64,000 nt of DNA, taken from positions 434,001 through 498,000 of the forward strand of contig BBMT01000001.1 of the NCBI GenBank assembly GCA_000755425.1, read 5' to 3'. Under the pieces are notes generated by a model. That model was not told the DNA's origin. It searched no databases and saw only the letters and a program-made list of their open reading frames with translations. This document shows, piece by piece, positions 1 to 8,919 of the stretch; position 1 is the stretch's first letter, and each line of letters begins with the position of its first letter. The translations under genes and the position numbers were made by a program. The DNA comes from Vibrio maritimus (GTDB lineage: Bacteria > Pseudomonadota > Gammaproteobacteria > Enterobacterales > Vibrionaceae).

Positions 1-188
1 ACGGAACTATCTGTTATGATTCGGAATGTTAACACAATCATTTGTTCTGTGAATGCTTGTATTACTAAAAATAATTGGCTGATTTAGCTTAGGATTTGAT
101 ACTCAGCCCAATTATTCATTAAACTTCATTTCATACGAGCCGATACAGTGTGTGTATCGATACTTAAGGAACACAGGGTAAGGTAGCG

Positions 189-857
189 GTGAAAAAAATC
201 TTATTGGGACTTGGCATAGGCGCCGTGCTTTTGGGCGCAGGTGGCGGGGTGGCTTATTATCTTGGCTATTTCGAAGAGTCTGAACCACCTCAAACCAGCG
301 GAAATCGTAAAGCACCGGTTCCTCAAACCCTCGTCGAGCCTTCAAACATTGAGGAGCCGACTCCGGAACCAAAGCCACTCCCTAATCACTATTACGTTTC
401 TCGATCTGCTGAGACCGTGTACTTGCAACCAGAATCCACTTCAACACCGGATGGTATTGCTTACTATGGTGAGCAGCTAAATGTGATGGAAAGACGTGGT
501 GACTGGATCCGAATCGCGCCAATTTACCAGCTCGAAGAAGGCGCTGATGAAGTCTCTCAATGGGTCAATAGTGCTCATTTATCAGTAGAGCCGGTAAAAC
601 TATCCGGCAGCGATTGGCTTGATGTTCTGCAAGAATATATTGAGAACAGCGATCACTACATGAGCTTTCAAGAAGCCTTCCTCGAAGCCAGCACTCAGCT
701 TATCAAAGGCAAACAATGTCGCCTCGCTGACTTTGAAGAAGTTGGCGGCTGGATCAAGTCAATTAATCATAAAGATAGCGTCTACTTTACCTATTGTGGT
801 GGCATAGAGGCCGAACATAAAATCTATTTGAATGTTGCTAGTGGGGAAATCTTTTAG
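189..857 (+). CDS. SH3-like domain envelope protein
   Basis: A 222-residue protein with a GTG start. Residues 1-25 form a Lys-Lys plus glycine-rich hydrophobic segment, which looks like a signal anchor or uncleaved signal peptide. A Pro/Glu-rich linker (about 30-65) follows, then a region at about 68-135 that reads like a bacterial SH3 fold (a VYLQPES... turn, a GDWIRI strand and a closing QWVNSAHL). The last 80 residues are unrecognised and carry two cysteines. SH3b modules usually bind peptidoglycan or protein partners, so an envelope role is inferred. It stands alone: the next gene is on the other strand. The function is unknown. Confidence 0.7.
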   Translation: MKKILLGLGIGAVLLGAGGGVAYYLGYFEESEPPQTSGNRKAPVPQTLVEPSNIEEPTPEPKPLPNHYYVSRSAETVYLQPESTSTPDGIAYYGEQLNVMERRGDWIRIAPIYQLEEGADEVSQWVNSAHLSVEPVKLSGSDWLDVLQEYIENSDHYMSFQEAFLEASTQLIKGKQCRLADFEEVGGWIKSINHKDSVYFTYCGGIEAEHKIYLNVASGEIF

Positions 858-871
858 CTCCTATCAAGCGA

Positions 872-1273
872 TTACCAAGGAGATTGATCTCGTTCTTTTT
901 CTGCCGTTCGTGCCATTTCTTGCACGCATTGCTTGAGTCGTTTTATGGATGTGAGGTCACCATGCTCTATGTGTTCAATAGGGGCATAACCATTGAATGT
1001 ATTGGAGTTGTTGCGTACGTTAATGAAGTTATTTATAAAATGAGAGCTTTCAAATGCGGTGCGGAGCAGGCCATCTATTTCGACGATAAGATGCACTCGT
1101 TCAAAGGTTGATGGACCAACAGGTACGGTTGCCGGGGTCACTTTTAGGCGGGCGTGCTGTTCTTGTGAAAGTTCAAGAATAGCTTCGGTTTGTTGATTGG
1201 ATGCGCCCCAACCGTCGAGCACGCTTAGCGCATATTTGACGAGTGTAAGTCTTTCATTCTGTGACAGTTCCAT
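872..1273 (-). CDS. MbcA/ParS/Xre-type (DUF2384-like) protein, no toxin partner seen
   Basis: A 133-residue, largely helical protein. Residues 5-35 look like the helical N-terminal part, and residues 60-120 (ERVHLIVEIDGLL ... FNGYAPIEHI ...) resemble the toxin-binding domain of the MbcA/ParS/Xre antitoxin family, where a hydrophobic helix is followed by a 'G-x-P/T-P-x-E/D' turn. Family antitoxins normally sit beside a RES-domain toxin; neither flank encodes one, so this is an orphan or has another role. Its stop lies 15 bases past the convergent SH3 gene. The assignment rests on pattern resemblance only. Confidence 0.5.
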   Translation of the reverse strand: MELSQNERLTLVKYALSVLDGWGASNQQTEAILELSQEQHARLKVTPATVPVGPSTFERVHLIVEIDGLLRTAFESSHFINNFINVRNNSNTFNGYAPIEHIEHGDLTSIKRLKQCVQEMARTAEKERDQSPW

Positions 1274-1388
1274 TGTCTTGTCCTTTTCACCACTACCGTT
1301 TTGAATATAGTTGCTGAGCTGTATTACCTCAAGATGACGGACATGAAGGCCTTTAAACTCTTTGTCGTAATGGTTTAGCTTTTTTTAT

Positions 1389-1417
1389 TTGTCTTCTAAC
1401 TAGGTTAGGCACATAAT
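1389..1417 (+). promoter_or_regulatory. Candidate sigma-70 promoter for vemP-secDF
   Basis: TTGTCT (1389-1394) and CATAAT (1412-1417) are separated by 17 bases, matching a vegetative promoter. They lie just upstream of the vemP ribosome-binding site, giving a short leader. This is pattern evidence only. Confidence 0.4.
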
Positions 1418-1440
1418 GCGAGCCTATTCGTATTGAGGTT

Positions 1441-1965
1441 GTGTCTTTGAGTCGGTTCAGTGTGTCATTTTTGCTTGCTTTTGTTGTCGCGTTTTTCGCG
1501 CCAATGGGGTTTGCTGCATCTGATACTTTTGAAGGTGACCGCGTTGTCAATACAAGCATCGCTGCATGGGCGCATTCCTCAAGCGCCTATGATGCGCCTC
1601 ACGAGTCAGTACGCACACCGCGTGAGTTATCGAACAGACTTTCTTCTAAACTAAACCAGCGCCCAACCCATCCACGTAAACCTAATCGACCAACGTCTAA
1701 CTCATTTGGTGAGCATGACGCGCAAGGTATTTTGTCTTCGTGGCGATGGTTCAACAGCGGCCATGAGTCACGTGAACAAGAAGCGCCAGACTACACTCAA
1801 ATCGCTGACTTAGGTGCTTCTTGTTACATTGAACAGTTTGTTTGCTCAGCAGATTCTAGACTGCTCACTCCTTTCTATTTTCGTCATGCAGCTTCTCAGC
1901 ACCGTTTGAGTGGTTGGAAAGATGGAAACACCTTGTACGTCTATTTAAGCTCTCTCTACGCTTAG
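1441..1965 (+). CDS. vemP: VemP-like Sec-monitoring translation-arrest peptide
   Basis: A secreted regulatory nascent chain of 174 residues. It has a signal sequence (a basic start, a hydrophobic stretch from about 8 to 22 and an Ala-rich cleavage region near GFA-AS), a low-complexity middle, and a C-terminal block (HRLSGWKDGN...LYVYL) that closely resembles the arrest core I remember for V. alginolyticus VemP (HR-SGWK-..N..YV.L). In that species VemP stalls the ribosome until it is pulled by SecDF. Stalling opens an mRNA stem and switches on secDF2. Here it lies directly upstream of secD, and such a stem is visible between them. GTG 1441 is only two bases from GAGG at 1435-1438. TTG 1447, with eight bases of spacing, may be the real start. 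V. alginolyticus VemP is somewhat shorter (about 159 residues). Confidence 0.85.
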   Translation: MSLSRFSVSFLLAFVVAFFAPMGFAASDTFEGDRVVNTSIAAWAHSSSAYDAPHESVRTPRELSNRLSSKLNQRPTHPRKPNRPTSNSFGEHDAQGILSSWRWFNSGHESREQEAPDYTQIADLGASCYIEQFVCSADSRLLTPFYFRHAASQHRLSGWKDGNTLYVYLSSLYA

Positions 1966-2071
1966 TTTTCCCCCAGATGTTTCTTTAGTCACTAGTCTTG
2001 TGCTCCGTTTCGCACGAGCGCTCTAGTGCATTCCATTTTTATATGTTCAGCCATTGGGCTGAGGGAAAACT
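1964..2071 (+). promoter_or_regulatory. mRNA stem that sequesters the secD ribosome-binding site
   Basis: Bases 1964-1972, starting inside the vemP stop codon, are exactly complementary to 2063-2071, which hold the GAGGG-like Shine-Dalgarno and end at the secD ATG. This gives nine continuous pairs. Inside, 1990-1995 pairs with 2023-2028, 1997-2003 with 2012-2018, and 2048-2052 with 2057-2061, making a compact nested structure. A ribosome stalled on the last vemP codons would cover the 5' arm and free the secD start. The pairing is seen directly; the mechanism follows from the published VemP system. Confidence 0.8.
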
Positions 2072-3895
2072 ATGCGTACAAAAAAACAACCCAGAGCAGT
2101 GTTGAATCATTATTCAACCTGGAAGTACCTCGTATTGGTCGTCACCTGCGTCATTCTAGCTCTTAGCGCGATGCCGTCTTGGTTTGGCGAGAAACCTGCG
2201 ATTGAGATTAAGTTAAGCGAGCAGAACACGCATTTAGATACACCGTTTAAAATTAATTCATTGTTGACAGGGCAAGGCGTGGAAACAACGTCTATCACTG
2301 TCGAAAATCATGTTGCTCAACTGGTATTTGATAACGAAACTGAGCAAACGGATGCTCGAAATGTGCTGGGCAAATGGGTGGGTAAAGAAGACACCATGTC
2401 TTACTCCTACACATCTGTTGCACCGCAATGGCTTCAATCTATGGGCTTTACGCCGATTAAATTAGGCCTTGATTTGCGTGGTGGTGTCCAGTTCTTACTC
2501 AATGTAGACGTTGACCAAGCTGTATCAGAGCAGCGAGATGCTGTGATTGATGAAATCAAACAGCAACTTCGAGATGAACGTGTATTTGGTGTGTCAGTAA
2601 GGCCAGAGTCGCACACGGCGATTCGCGTTGCTGCCAAAGATAAGCAAGGTGAAATCGCGGTTCGTAAGTTTGTTAATGCGACTTACCCTGAGTGGCAAGC
2701 GAAAGGGGAAGGCAATGCGTTGTCGATTGTGATGAAAGCGCAACCTTACACTGAGTTCGAAACGCTAACAATGCAACAAAACCTTAAGATCATGCGTCAG
2801 CGTATTGAAGAGTTGGGTATCACAGAAGCCATGGTGCAGCGCCAAGGCAGCACAGGTATCCGAATCGAGCTACCAGGTGTCCAAGACCCTTCATTAGCAA
2901 AGCGTGTGATTGGTGCAACCGCCAGTCTTGCATTTCATGAAGTCAGTACGTCGTCGAATCCAGTATCGACTCTACGTATTAAAGACGAGCAAGGTCAGTT
3001 TGTAACGCTGGTGAAAAAGCCGGTATTGACAGGTGAGCACATCGTGAACGCGCGAGTGGGTTTCGACCAAATGAAGCGTCCAGAAGTCGATATCTCGCTT
3101 GATCATGCGGGTGGCAAGAAGATGAGTGACTTCTCATCTACACATATTGGCAAGCCAATGGCAACCGTGTATCGCGAATATGGCGTTAATGCTCGTGGCG
3201 AGACGGAGCGCAGTGAGAAAGTCATCAGTGTGGCAACGATTCAATCTCAGCTTGGCAGTCAATTCCGTATTACGGGTTCGGGTAATCTAGAGGAAGCTCA
3301 ACAACTTGCACTTCTTCTTCGAGCGGGTTCGCTTACAGCACCGGTCACCATTGTAGAAGAACGCACTATTGGTGCATCACTAGGTGCAGAAAACATTCAG
3401 AACGGATTTGCGGCGTTGGCACTAGGTATGGGTCTGACCTTGACCTTTATGGCTCTCTGGTATCGTCGTTTGGGCTGGGTTGCAAATGTGGCACTGATTC
3501 TAAACATGTCTTGTCTGCTTGGCTTGATTGCCTTAGTACCAGGAGCAGTGTTAACACTTCCGGGTATCGCTGGTCTAGTACTTACCGTGGGTATGGCGGT
3601 GGATACTAACGTACTTATCTTTGAACGAATTCGAGACAAACTGGCAGAAGGGCGCAGTTTCGCTCAAGCGATTGATCAGGGCTTTAACTCTGCTGTGGCG
3701 ACTATTTTGGATGCCAACATCACGACCATGATTACTGCAGTGATCTTATACGCGATTGGTAACGGCCCTATTCAAGGGTTTGCTTTAACGCTTGGGCTAG
3801 GTCTACTCACTAGTATGTTTACGGGAATTTTTGCCTCCCGCGCTATCATCAATCTTGTTTGGGGCCGCGACACTCGTCGTGAGGTAAGGGTTTAA
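2072..3895 (+). CDS. secD2: Protein translocase subunit SecD (second paralogue)
   Basis: A 607-residue inner-membrane subunit of the SecDF accessory complex, which uses an ion gradient to pull secreted proteins out of SecYEG on the periplasmic side. It has an N-terminal membrane segment (about 20-37), a large periplasmic P1 region that opens with the signature GLDLRGGVQF, and a C-terminal block of five membrane segments (about 445-600) with the conserved AVDTNVLIFERIRD transport motif. Length matches E. coli SecD (615). It is expected to be translationally coupled to vemP through the upstream stem and is followed two bases later by secF. Vibrio carries two SecDF sets; the vemP linkage identifies this as the set usually called SecDF2, thought to work at low salinity. 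Confidence 0.93.
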   Translation: MRTKKQPRAVLNHYSTWKYLVLVVTCVILALSAMPSWFGEKPAIEIKLSEQNTHLDTPFKINSLLTGQGVETTSITVENHVAQLVFDNETEQTDARNVLGKWVGKEDTMSYSYTSVAPQWLQSMGFTPIKLGLDLRGGVQFLLNVDVDQAVSEQRDAVIDEIKQQLRDERVFGVSVRPESHTAIRVAAKDKQGEIAVRKFVNATYPEWQAKGEGNALSIVMKAQPYTEFETLTMQQNLKIMRQRIEELGITEAMVQRQGSTGIRIELPGVQDPSLAKRVIGATASLAFHEVSTSSNPVSTLRIKDEQGQFVTLVKKPVLTGEHIVNARVGFDQMKRPEVDISLDHAGGKKMSDFSSTHIGKPMATVYREYGVNARGETERSEKVISVATIQSQLGSQFRITGSGNLEEAQQLALLLRAGSLTAPVTIVEERTIGASLGAENIQNGFAALALGMGLTLTFMALWYRRLGWVANVALILNMSCLLGLIALVPGAVLTLPGIAGLVLTVGMAVDTNVLIFERIRDKLAEGRSFAQAIDQGFNSAVATILDANITTMITAVILYAIGNGPIQGFALTLGLGLLTSMFTGIFASRAIINLVWGRDTRREVRV

Positions 3896-3897
3896 GC

Positions 3898-4800
3898 ATG
3901 AAACAGTTTTTTAAATCGCACATTCGTAATGTACGTTATTTCACCAATATATTGTCGATTGCTTTGGTGGTCTTGTCTGTCGCTGCGGTGGGTATCCGTG
4001 GATTGAATCTTGGTCTAGATTTCACTGGAGGCGTAGTATCAGAAGTCCAACTCGCCAGTGCTACGACTCAAAGCGAGCTACGAGACACCTTGACGCCAGT
4101 ATTGGGCGAGGGGATTTCTGTCACCAAATCGGGCGAAGAAGGCCGCTGGACAATTCGTTACGCTGCAGACCAGGATGCAGCGAAGCATCAAGCGTTCAAA
4201 GAAGCGCTCGCGAATGCGTATCCGCAATCGAAAGTGGTGAGCGACAGTATCGTCGGAGCTCAGGTTGGTCAAGAGCTGTATGACCAAGGTGGCTTGGCAC
4301 TGTTGGTTTGTTTGCTATGTATCCTTGGATATTTGAGCTTCCGATTTGAGTGGCGTTTGGCTAGTGGCGCATTAGCTGCGCTGTTGCACGATGTGATCTT
4401 AGTCTTGGGTTTCTTCGCGTTAACCCAAATGGAGTTTAACCTAACGGTATTTGCTGCGGTGCTAGCTGTGCTGGGCTATTCGTTGAACGACTCTATTATC
4501 ATCGCCGACCGAATTCGTGAAATTCTAAAACTAAAACCGAATGAGCAAACGGCAGATGTCAGCGATCAAGCCGTAATTGCTACGTTCGCTCGAACTATGG
4601 TGACTTCTGGTACAACGCTCATTACTGTTGGAGCGCTTTGGCTGCTTGGAGGGGACGCACTACAAGGGTTTGCTACGGCGATGTTTATCGGTATTTTCTC
4701 TGGTACGTGGTCGTCAATTTCGATGGGCACCGTTATTCCGGAATGGTTACATCTCGAAGCAAAACACTATCAACCGATTGAAATAGATACTGCACCTTAA
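3898..4800 (+). CDS. secF2: Protein translocase subunit SecF (second paralogue)
   Basis: A 300-residue partner of the preceding SecD. It has an N-terminal membrane helix (about 16-35), the LGLDFTGGVVSEV motif typical of SecF, a short periplasmic domain, and five C-terminal helices containing GYSLNDSIIIADRIRE, the SecF version of the ion-relay motif. It is slightly shorter than E. coli SecF (323). The ATG follows the secD stop by two bases, so the pair is one translational unit. A strong terminator follows. Confidence 0.93.
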   Translation: MKQFFKSHIRNVRYFTNILSIALVVLSVAAVGIRGLNLGLDFTGGVVSEVQLASATTQSELRDTLTPVLGEGISVTKSGEEGRWTIRYAADQDAAKHQAFKEALANAYPQSKVVSDSIVGAQVGQELYDQGGLALLVCLLCILGYLSFRFEWRLASGALAALLHDVILVLGFFALTQMEFNLTVFAAVLAVLGYSLNDSIIIADRIREILKLKPNEQTADVSDQAVIATFARTMVTSGTTLITVGALWLLGGDALQGFATAMFIGIFSGTWSSISMGTVIPEWLHLEAKHYQPIEIDTAP

Positions 4801-4820
4801 CCGGCGGTTGATTGAAATTT

Positions 4821-4846
4821 AGGGCACCTTGTGGTGCCCTTTTTTA
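4821..4846 (+). terminator. Rho-independent terminator of vemP-secDF
   Basis: An eight-base-pair stem (4821-4828 with 4833-4840), a four-base loop and a T run, 20 bases after the secF stop. Confidence 0.85.
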
Positions 4847-4856
4847 TTACCTGGCT

Positions 4857-7800
4857 CTAACTGTCAAAGAGATACTTGCTTTCATCTACGGTATCAATTT
4901 GGCTTTGCTCTAAGAACTGGTTGGCGTAATCCATATACACTTTGCTGCGCACAAATAAGCGGAAGACTTCAATATCAACATGATTGTCCAGTGCCATCTT
5001 GTGCAAGATATCGAGCGACTGGCTGACGGTCTTGGCTTTTTTGTACGGCCTATCTGAGGCAGTTAGTGCTTCAAATATATCGGAAACTGCCAGAATTCGC
5101 TCGGGAATAGATAACTCGTCTCCAGTTAAACGTCTCGGATAACCTGTCCCCTTCATTGTTTCGTGGTGAGTGGTGGCGATGCGCTCAACATTCTGAAGGT
5201 CTTCGGGGAAGGGAATGCTGCTCAGCATTTGGATGCCAGTGATCATATGTTCGTTGATTTTGAAGCGTTCTTCGGCCGTCAATGTGCCTCGTGATATGGT
5301 AAGGTTGTGCAGCTCCCCTAGGTTATAAAGGTGCTCAGGGACATCTACTTTAATGCCAAGCTCCGGTGGATAAGTAATCTCACTGTGATGATGAATAATA
5401 TGCTCAACTTTGTCGCTGAGGAGTGATTCTGTCACAGGAAGTGAGTCACCTTGAGGGGGCATACGTCTCTCCTCAACAGGTGATAAACCAAGTTGATTGT
5501 CGAAATAGCGTTGCATGGTTGTTTGGCTATCTCTATGAGCCGCTCTTTGTCTTGGTCATTTAAAAACTCACCACCGATGTTGACGTTAGCAACAAACGCA
5601 AACTGCTCTCGAAGCATTTGTTGGCGGGCTTGGAGCGCTTCGATGATTTGCGGTTTATTCTCTGGCGTGTCAATTTCAGATTTCAGCGCCTCTATTTCCG
5701 CATCACGCCATAATACTTCAAAGCGAGTTCTGACTTCGTTGATGCGATTGTAATTGGTTTCAAGCTTAGTCCCTTTGTCTACAACGTATTCTGGCGTGGT
5801 TATTTTTCCACAATCATGCAGCCAAGCGGCTATCCTAAACTCACGGCGCTCCGCGTCATTTTTAAAATGGAAACTCTCAAACGCGGGATCTTTTGCCTGT
5901 TCAGCTGCATCAACCAACATGAGTGCGAGCTCTGGGACGCGTAGGCAGTGTCCGCCTGTATATGGAGATTTGCTGTCAATGGTTTTCGCAATAAGTTGGA
6001 TAATCGATTCTATAAACTCTTCTTGTGATTGCTGATATTGATTTAGGGATTGAGACATATCAAAGATAGCGGTAGAAAGTTCATCGACTTCACGAACCGG
6101 ACTACTGTGCTTTTCGACTTGATCATATTGACGGCGTTTGACTTTATCAGTCTCTTTGACAAGTCGATATATTGGGTTGGAGAGTGGCGTACTGAAGTAC
6201 CATACTATCGGCACCATGATCACCAGTGCCGCTAAAGTCCACGCAACATTGTACATGACGTACTTGTATACTTCACCAAGCACCTTTTCCTCGGGCAACG
6301 AAACGATTAGGTATTCTGCTGGGACGTTATTCACTTGGTCTACGAAGACAAAACTAGGTTTGTCATCAATGTCAATTGCCGTGATCTCTCCAAAGCTGAG
6401 AGAGTTGGCGATTCGAGATAGCAGAGTTTCATTGCTAATGTGGCCGAAAGTTTGCTGTGGAGATTTGAGCCAGCGATGATTGAGCTGCTCTATAACACCA
6501 GCGGTTTCTAAATATTGGAGCGCTTGGTTGATAATTTCAACATAAGGACGTAGCTCATCTCTAGCGACATATGTAAACCCTTTGGGCAGAATTTGGACGT
6601 GCTCAATAGCCTGTAGTCTAAGTGTGTCTTGATTGTTACGCTTGAGCTTATTCGTCAGAACTGCTCGGTTGTCGAGTACACCACTAATTCGCCGTTCCTG
6701 AACATCTTTCAGTGCGTCACTATATGACTCATATCGATATACCGTTATCTCTGGATAGGATTCAATGAGCTTCTCTATGACAGACCAACCATCAATCATA
6801 CCGATTGTTTTACCCGACAAATCGGAAAGAGAGCTGAAAGTTGCACTTTCCGTGTGACTGGCGACTGCATAATCAAGCTCGTAGAGTATGTTGCCTTCTA
6901 TGTGGGAATCGGTTATCGAGTTGGTAGTAGCAATAGATTGAAGTATATCTATATTTTTGGTTTGAAAATCTTCAACGAGTTCGCTCCATAGCAACCCGTT
7001 GACAAATTGAAATTGGAGTCCGGTCGTGTCTGATATCAGCCTAAATAAATCGGGAGAATAGCCATACGGTTGTCCGCCAACAGCAAAGTCGATAGGCTCC
7101 CAGTTGAGCTGGTTGGAGACCGTTAAAATCGGAGCGTCGATGACAGTTGTAATTTGGTCATCGCTCAGCGGCATGGGCTCCACATAAGGAAGGTTGCTTT
7201 TCTTTGAATCAAAGTGACTGCTTCCAATAATACGACCATCAAATGTTGTTACATAGACTTCTGCTCCTTTTAGCAGCTCAACGTCACCTAGGGACTGCTC
7301 AAAGTGACTACCAAGTTGGGCTAAAGAAATATCAACACCCACAACAGCATTTCTCTCTGGAAGGCGTTTCGAAAAAGTTTGTCCGGTGATCCTGATATTG
7401 TGGAATAAGTAGGGTTGCGATTTACTTACGGAATCGGGCGTAGCACGAGTGTACCAACCCCTTTCGGTCGGGTAGTAGTTGCTGAGTGTGGTGACCTCTC
7501 TGCTCAGCTCTAGGGTATCAAAAAAATATCGAGTAGTTTTTGTGCGAGCATTGCCACTTGTTTTGTGTACAACAACCATCCAGGTTTCACCTTCCATCAA
7601 GTCGAGCTGCTCAGAGATATAGTCCGATTCAAGATTAAAAAGCTGTACAAAATGGTCATTATCGTAACCAACATAAATACTGTGTAGAAATTCATTGCCG
7701 ACGAAAGCTGCTCCAAATATCTCGATCAACTCAGCAGTGGATTTTTCCCCTGGTGTGGTAGAGAGTAAGTAAGCTAATTGATTGGTTGTCTGCTCACCGA

Positions 7801-8011
7801 CATCGTCAAATTGTTCCAATCTATCCGATACGATGGAGGAGACAAGTCCAAGTGTGCTGAGCGCAGTGTCTATTTCTCGCTGTTTGGTTAACGAATAAAT
7901 CAAGGAGGCAGAAAGTATTGCTGTAGCTGAAATAACAACGATGAAGAGCAATGCTACTGCGCGTCGAATTGAGAGCTTTTTAAACCCATTGGAATGTTTG
8001 GACATGGACAA
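4857..8011 (-). CDS. Membrane sensor with HD-GYP c-di-GMP phosphodiesterase domain (frameshifted)
   Basis: About 1051 residues once one frameshift is repaired. Order: membrane helix (about 15-38), Cache-like periplasmic sensor (about 40-280), a domain resembling family-3 solute-binding proteins (about 300-520), a second membrane helix near 590, a HAMP-like linker, then HD-GYP. The N-terminal frame holds WLHDCGK (the HD pair). The C-terminal frame holds HHETMKGTGYP, the GYP signature. HD-GYP proteins hydrolyse c-di-GMP. Both metal-binding halves are present, so activity is expected. The break is at about 5517-5522, where the N-terminal frame runs into nonsense just before the conserved ..RYFDNQLGLSPVEE segment. 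Adding one base (for example CC to CCC) restores it. The ligand is unknown; two stacked sensor domains on one chain are notable. Confidence 0.85.
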
Positions 8012-8127
8012 GCGAAGCCTATTTATGGCCAGGTTGTCCCGTTGTATTTCGAAGGGAGCCTGACTCTATTTGTCTAATTTTATTGATGTATTTAAATATA
8101 GTAGACATTTTGCCAGGCGAATATAAA

Positions 8128-8149
8128 AAGCCTCGCGAATGCGAGGCTT
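8128..8149 (-). terminator. Terminator of the nap operon
   Basis: A nine-pair stem (8128-8136 with 8141-8149) with a GAAT loop, followed on the minus strand by TTTAT. It lies just downstream of the small membrane protein gene at the operon end. Confidence 0.65.
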
Positions 8150-8168
8150 AATGATAGTTCAATAAAAT

Positions 8169-8303
8169 TTACATCTCTTTGTCTTTGCCAAGAGATAGCA
8201 GCCAAAGTGACACTGCTGCAACCCCAACAAATCCCGATAAGATGATGACCGGCATTGCCGCGTAGCCAAGCACGTGCCAAATAACCGATTCTAATGTGCT
8301 CAT
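8169..8303 (-). CDS. 44-residue nap-linked membrane protein (TIGR02808 type)
   Basis: A small gene that is easily missed. It encodes 44 residues starting MSTLESVIWHVLGYAA, with one membrane helix (about 14-37) and a charged GKDKEM tail. The ATG is preceded by GGAG (minus strand) at good spacing. I recognise it as the short single-helix protein described for Vibrio and Photobacterium, always close to periplasmic nitrate reductase genes (TIGR02808, from memory). It lies 11 bases after napC and before the operon terminator, so it is cotranscribed with nap. Its role is unknown; assembly or anchoring of the nitrate reductase electron path is a guess. Confidence 0.8.
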   Translation of the reverse strand: MSTLESVIWHVLGYAAMPVIILSGFVGVAAVSLWLLSLGKDKEM

Positions 8304-8314
8304 TCAGTGCTCCT

Positions 8315-8893
8315 TTATTGCCAGCCTTCAACGCCTTCCATATCAGGTAGACGGTGTGCGATACCTTTGTGGCAATCTACACATGTCTTTTCACCTGACG
8401 CAAGCGCTGTCGAGTGTTGTTGAACGCTTCGTTGACCCTGCTCGGAGAAGTCCATGAAGTCGAATTCGTGACAGTTTCGACATTCTAACGAGTCATTCGC
8501 TTTTAGTCGTGCCCATTCACGCTCTGCTAGGTGTCCACGACGAGCTTGGAACTTCTCTTCTGTACCGATGGTGTCGAGTACATAGTGAGCGAACAGCTCT
8601 TTCGATGCTTGAACCTTACGAATAATTTTATCAGTCCAGTTATGTGGAACGTGACAGTCAGAACAGATAGCACGCACACCAGAACGGTTTGACCAGTGAA
8701 TAGTTTCCTGGATCTCCGCTACGATAGGAGCATGACAGCCCGAGCAAAATTCCTCGGTGTTAGTCATTTCCATACCCGTGTTAAACGCACCCCAAAACAA
8801 AAGTCCGCCAGAGAAGCCAAGAAACAGAACAATGCCCGCTGCGACTTTACTTGGTGACTTAAGACGTTTCCAAAACGCTTTCAAAAATTTCAT
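8315..8893 (-). CDS. napC: NapC tetrahaem quinol dehydrogenase
   Basis: A 192-residue member of the NapC/NirT family. It takes electrons from membrane quinol and passes them to the periplasmic NapB. An N-terminal anchor helix (about 18-38) is followed by four haem-binding CXXCH sites (CSGCH, CSDCH, CRNCH, CVDCH), the full set for the family. It is the last cytochrome gene of napFDABC and starts 26 bases after napB. No NapG/NapH quinol oxidase is present, so NapC is the expected electron entry point. Confidence 0.95.
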   Translation of the reverse strand: MKFLKAFWKRLKSPSKVAAGIVLFLGFSGGLLFWGAFNTGMEMTNTEEFCSGCHAPIVAEIQETIHWSNRSGVRAICSDCHVPHNWTDKIIRKVQASKELFAHYVLDTIGTEEKFQARRGHLAEREWARLKANDSLECRNCHEFDFMDFSEQGQRSVQQHSTALASGEKTCVDCHKGIAHRLPDMEGVEGWQ

Positions 8894-8919
8894 AGATAGC
8901 CTCTCTCTACTTCACTTGG

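Noticed and set aside
872..1273. A full toxin-antitoxin pair
   Set aside because: Neither neighbour resembles a RES or other toxin, so only an orphan antitoxin-like protein is supported.
5493..6479. Plus-strand frames opposite the HD-GYP gene
   Set aside because: They are codon-bias shadows; the Ser-rich translations have no domain content.
8092..8331. A 79-residue minus-strand frame downstream of napC
   Set aside because: It overlaps the better-supported 44-residue gene in another frame, has no recognisable content and runs through the operon terminator.
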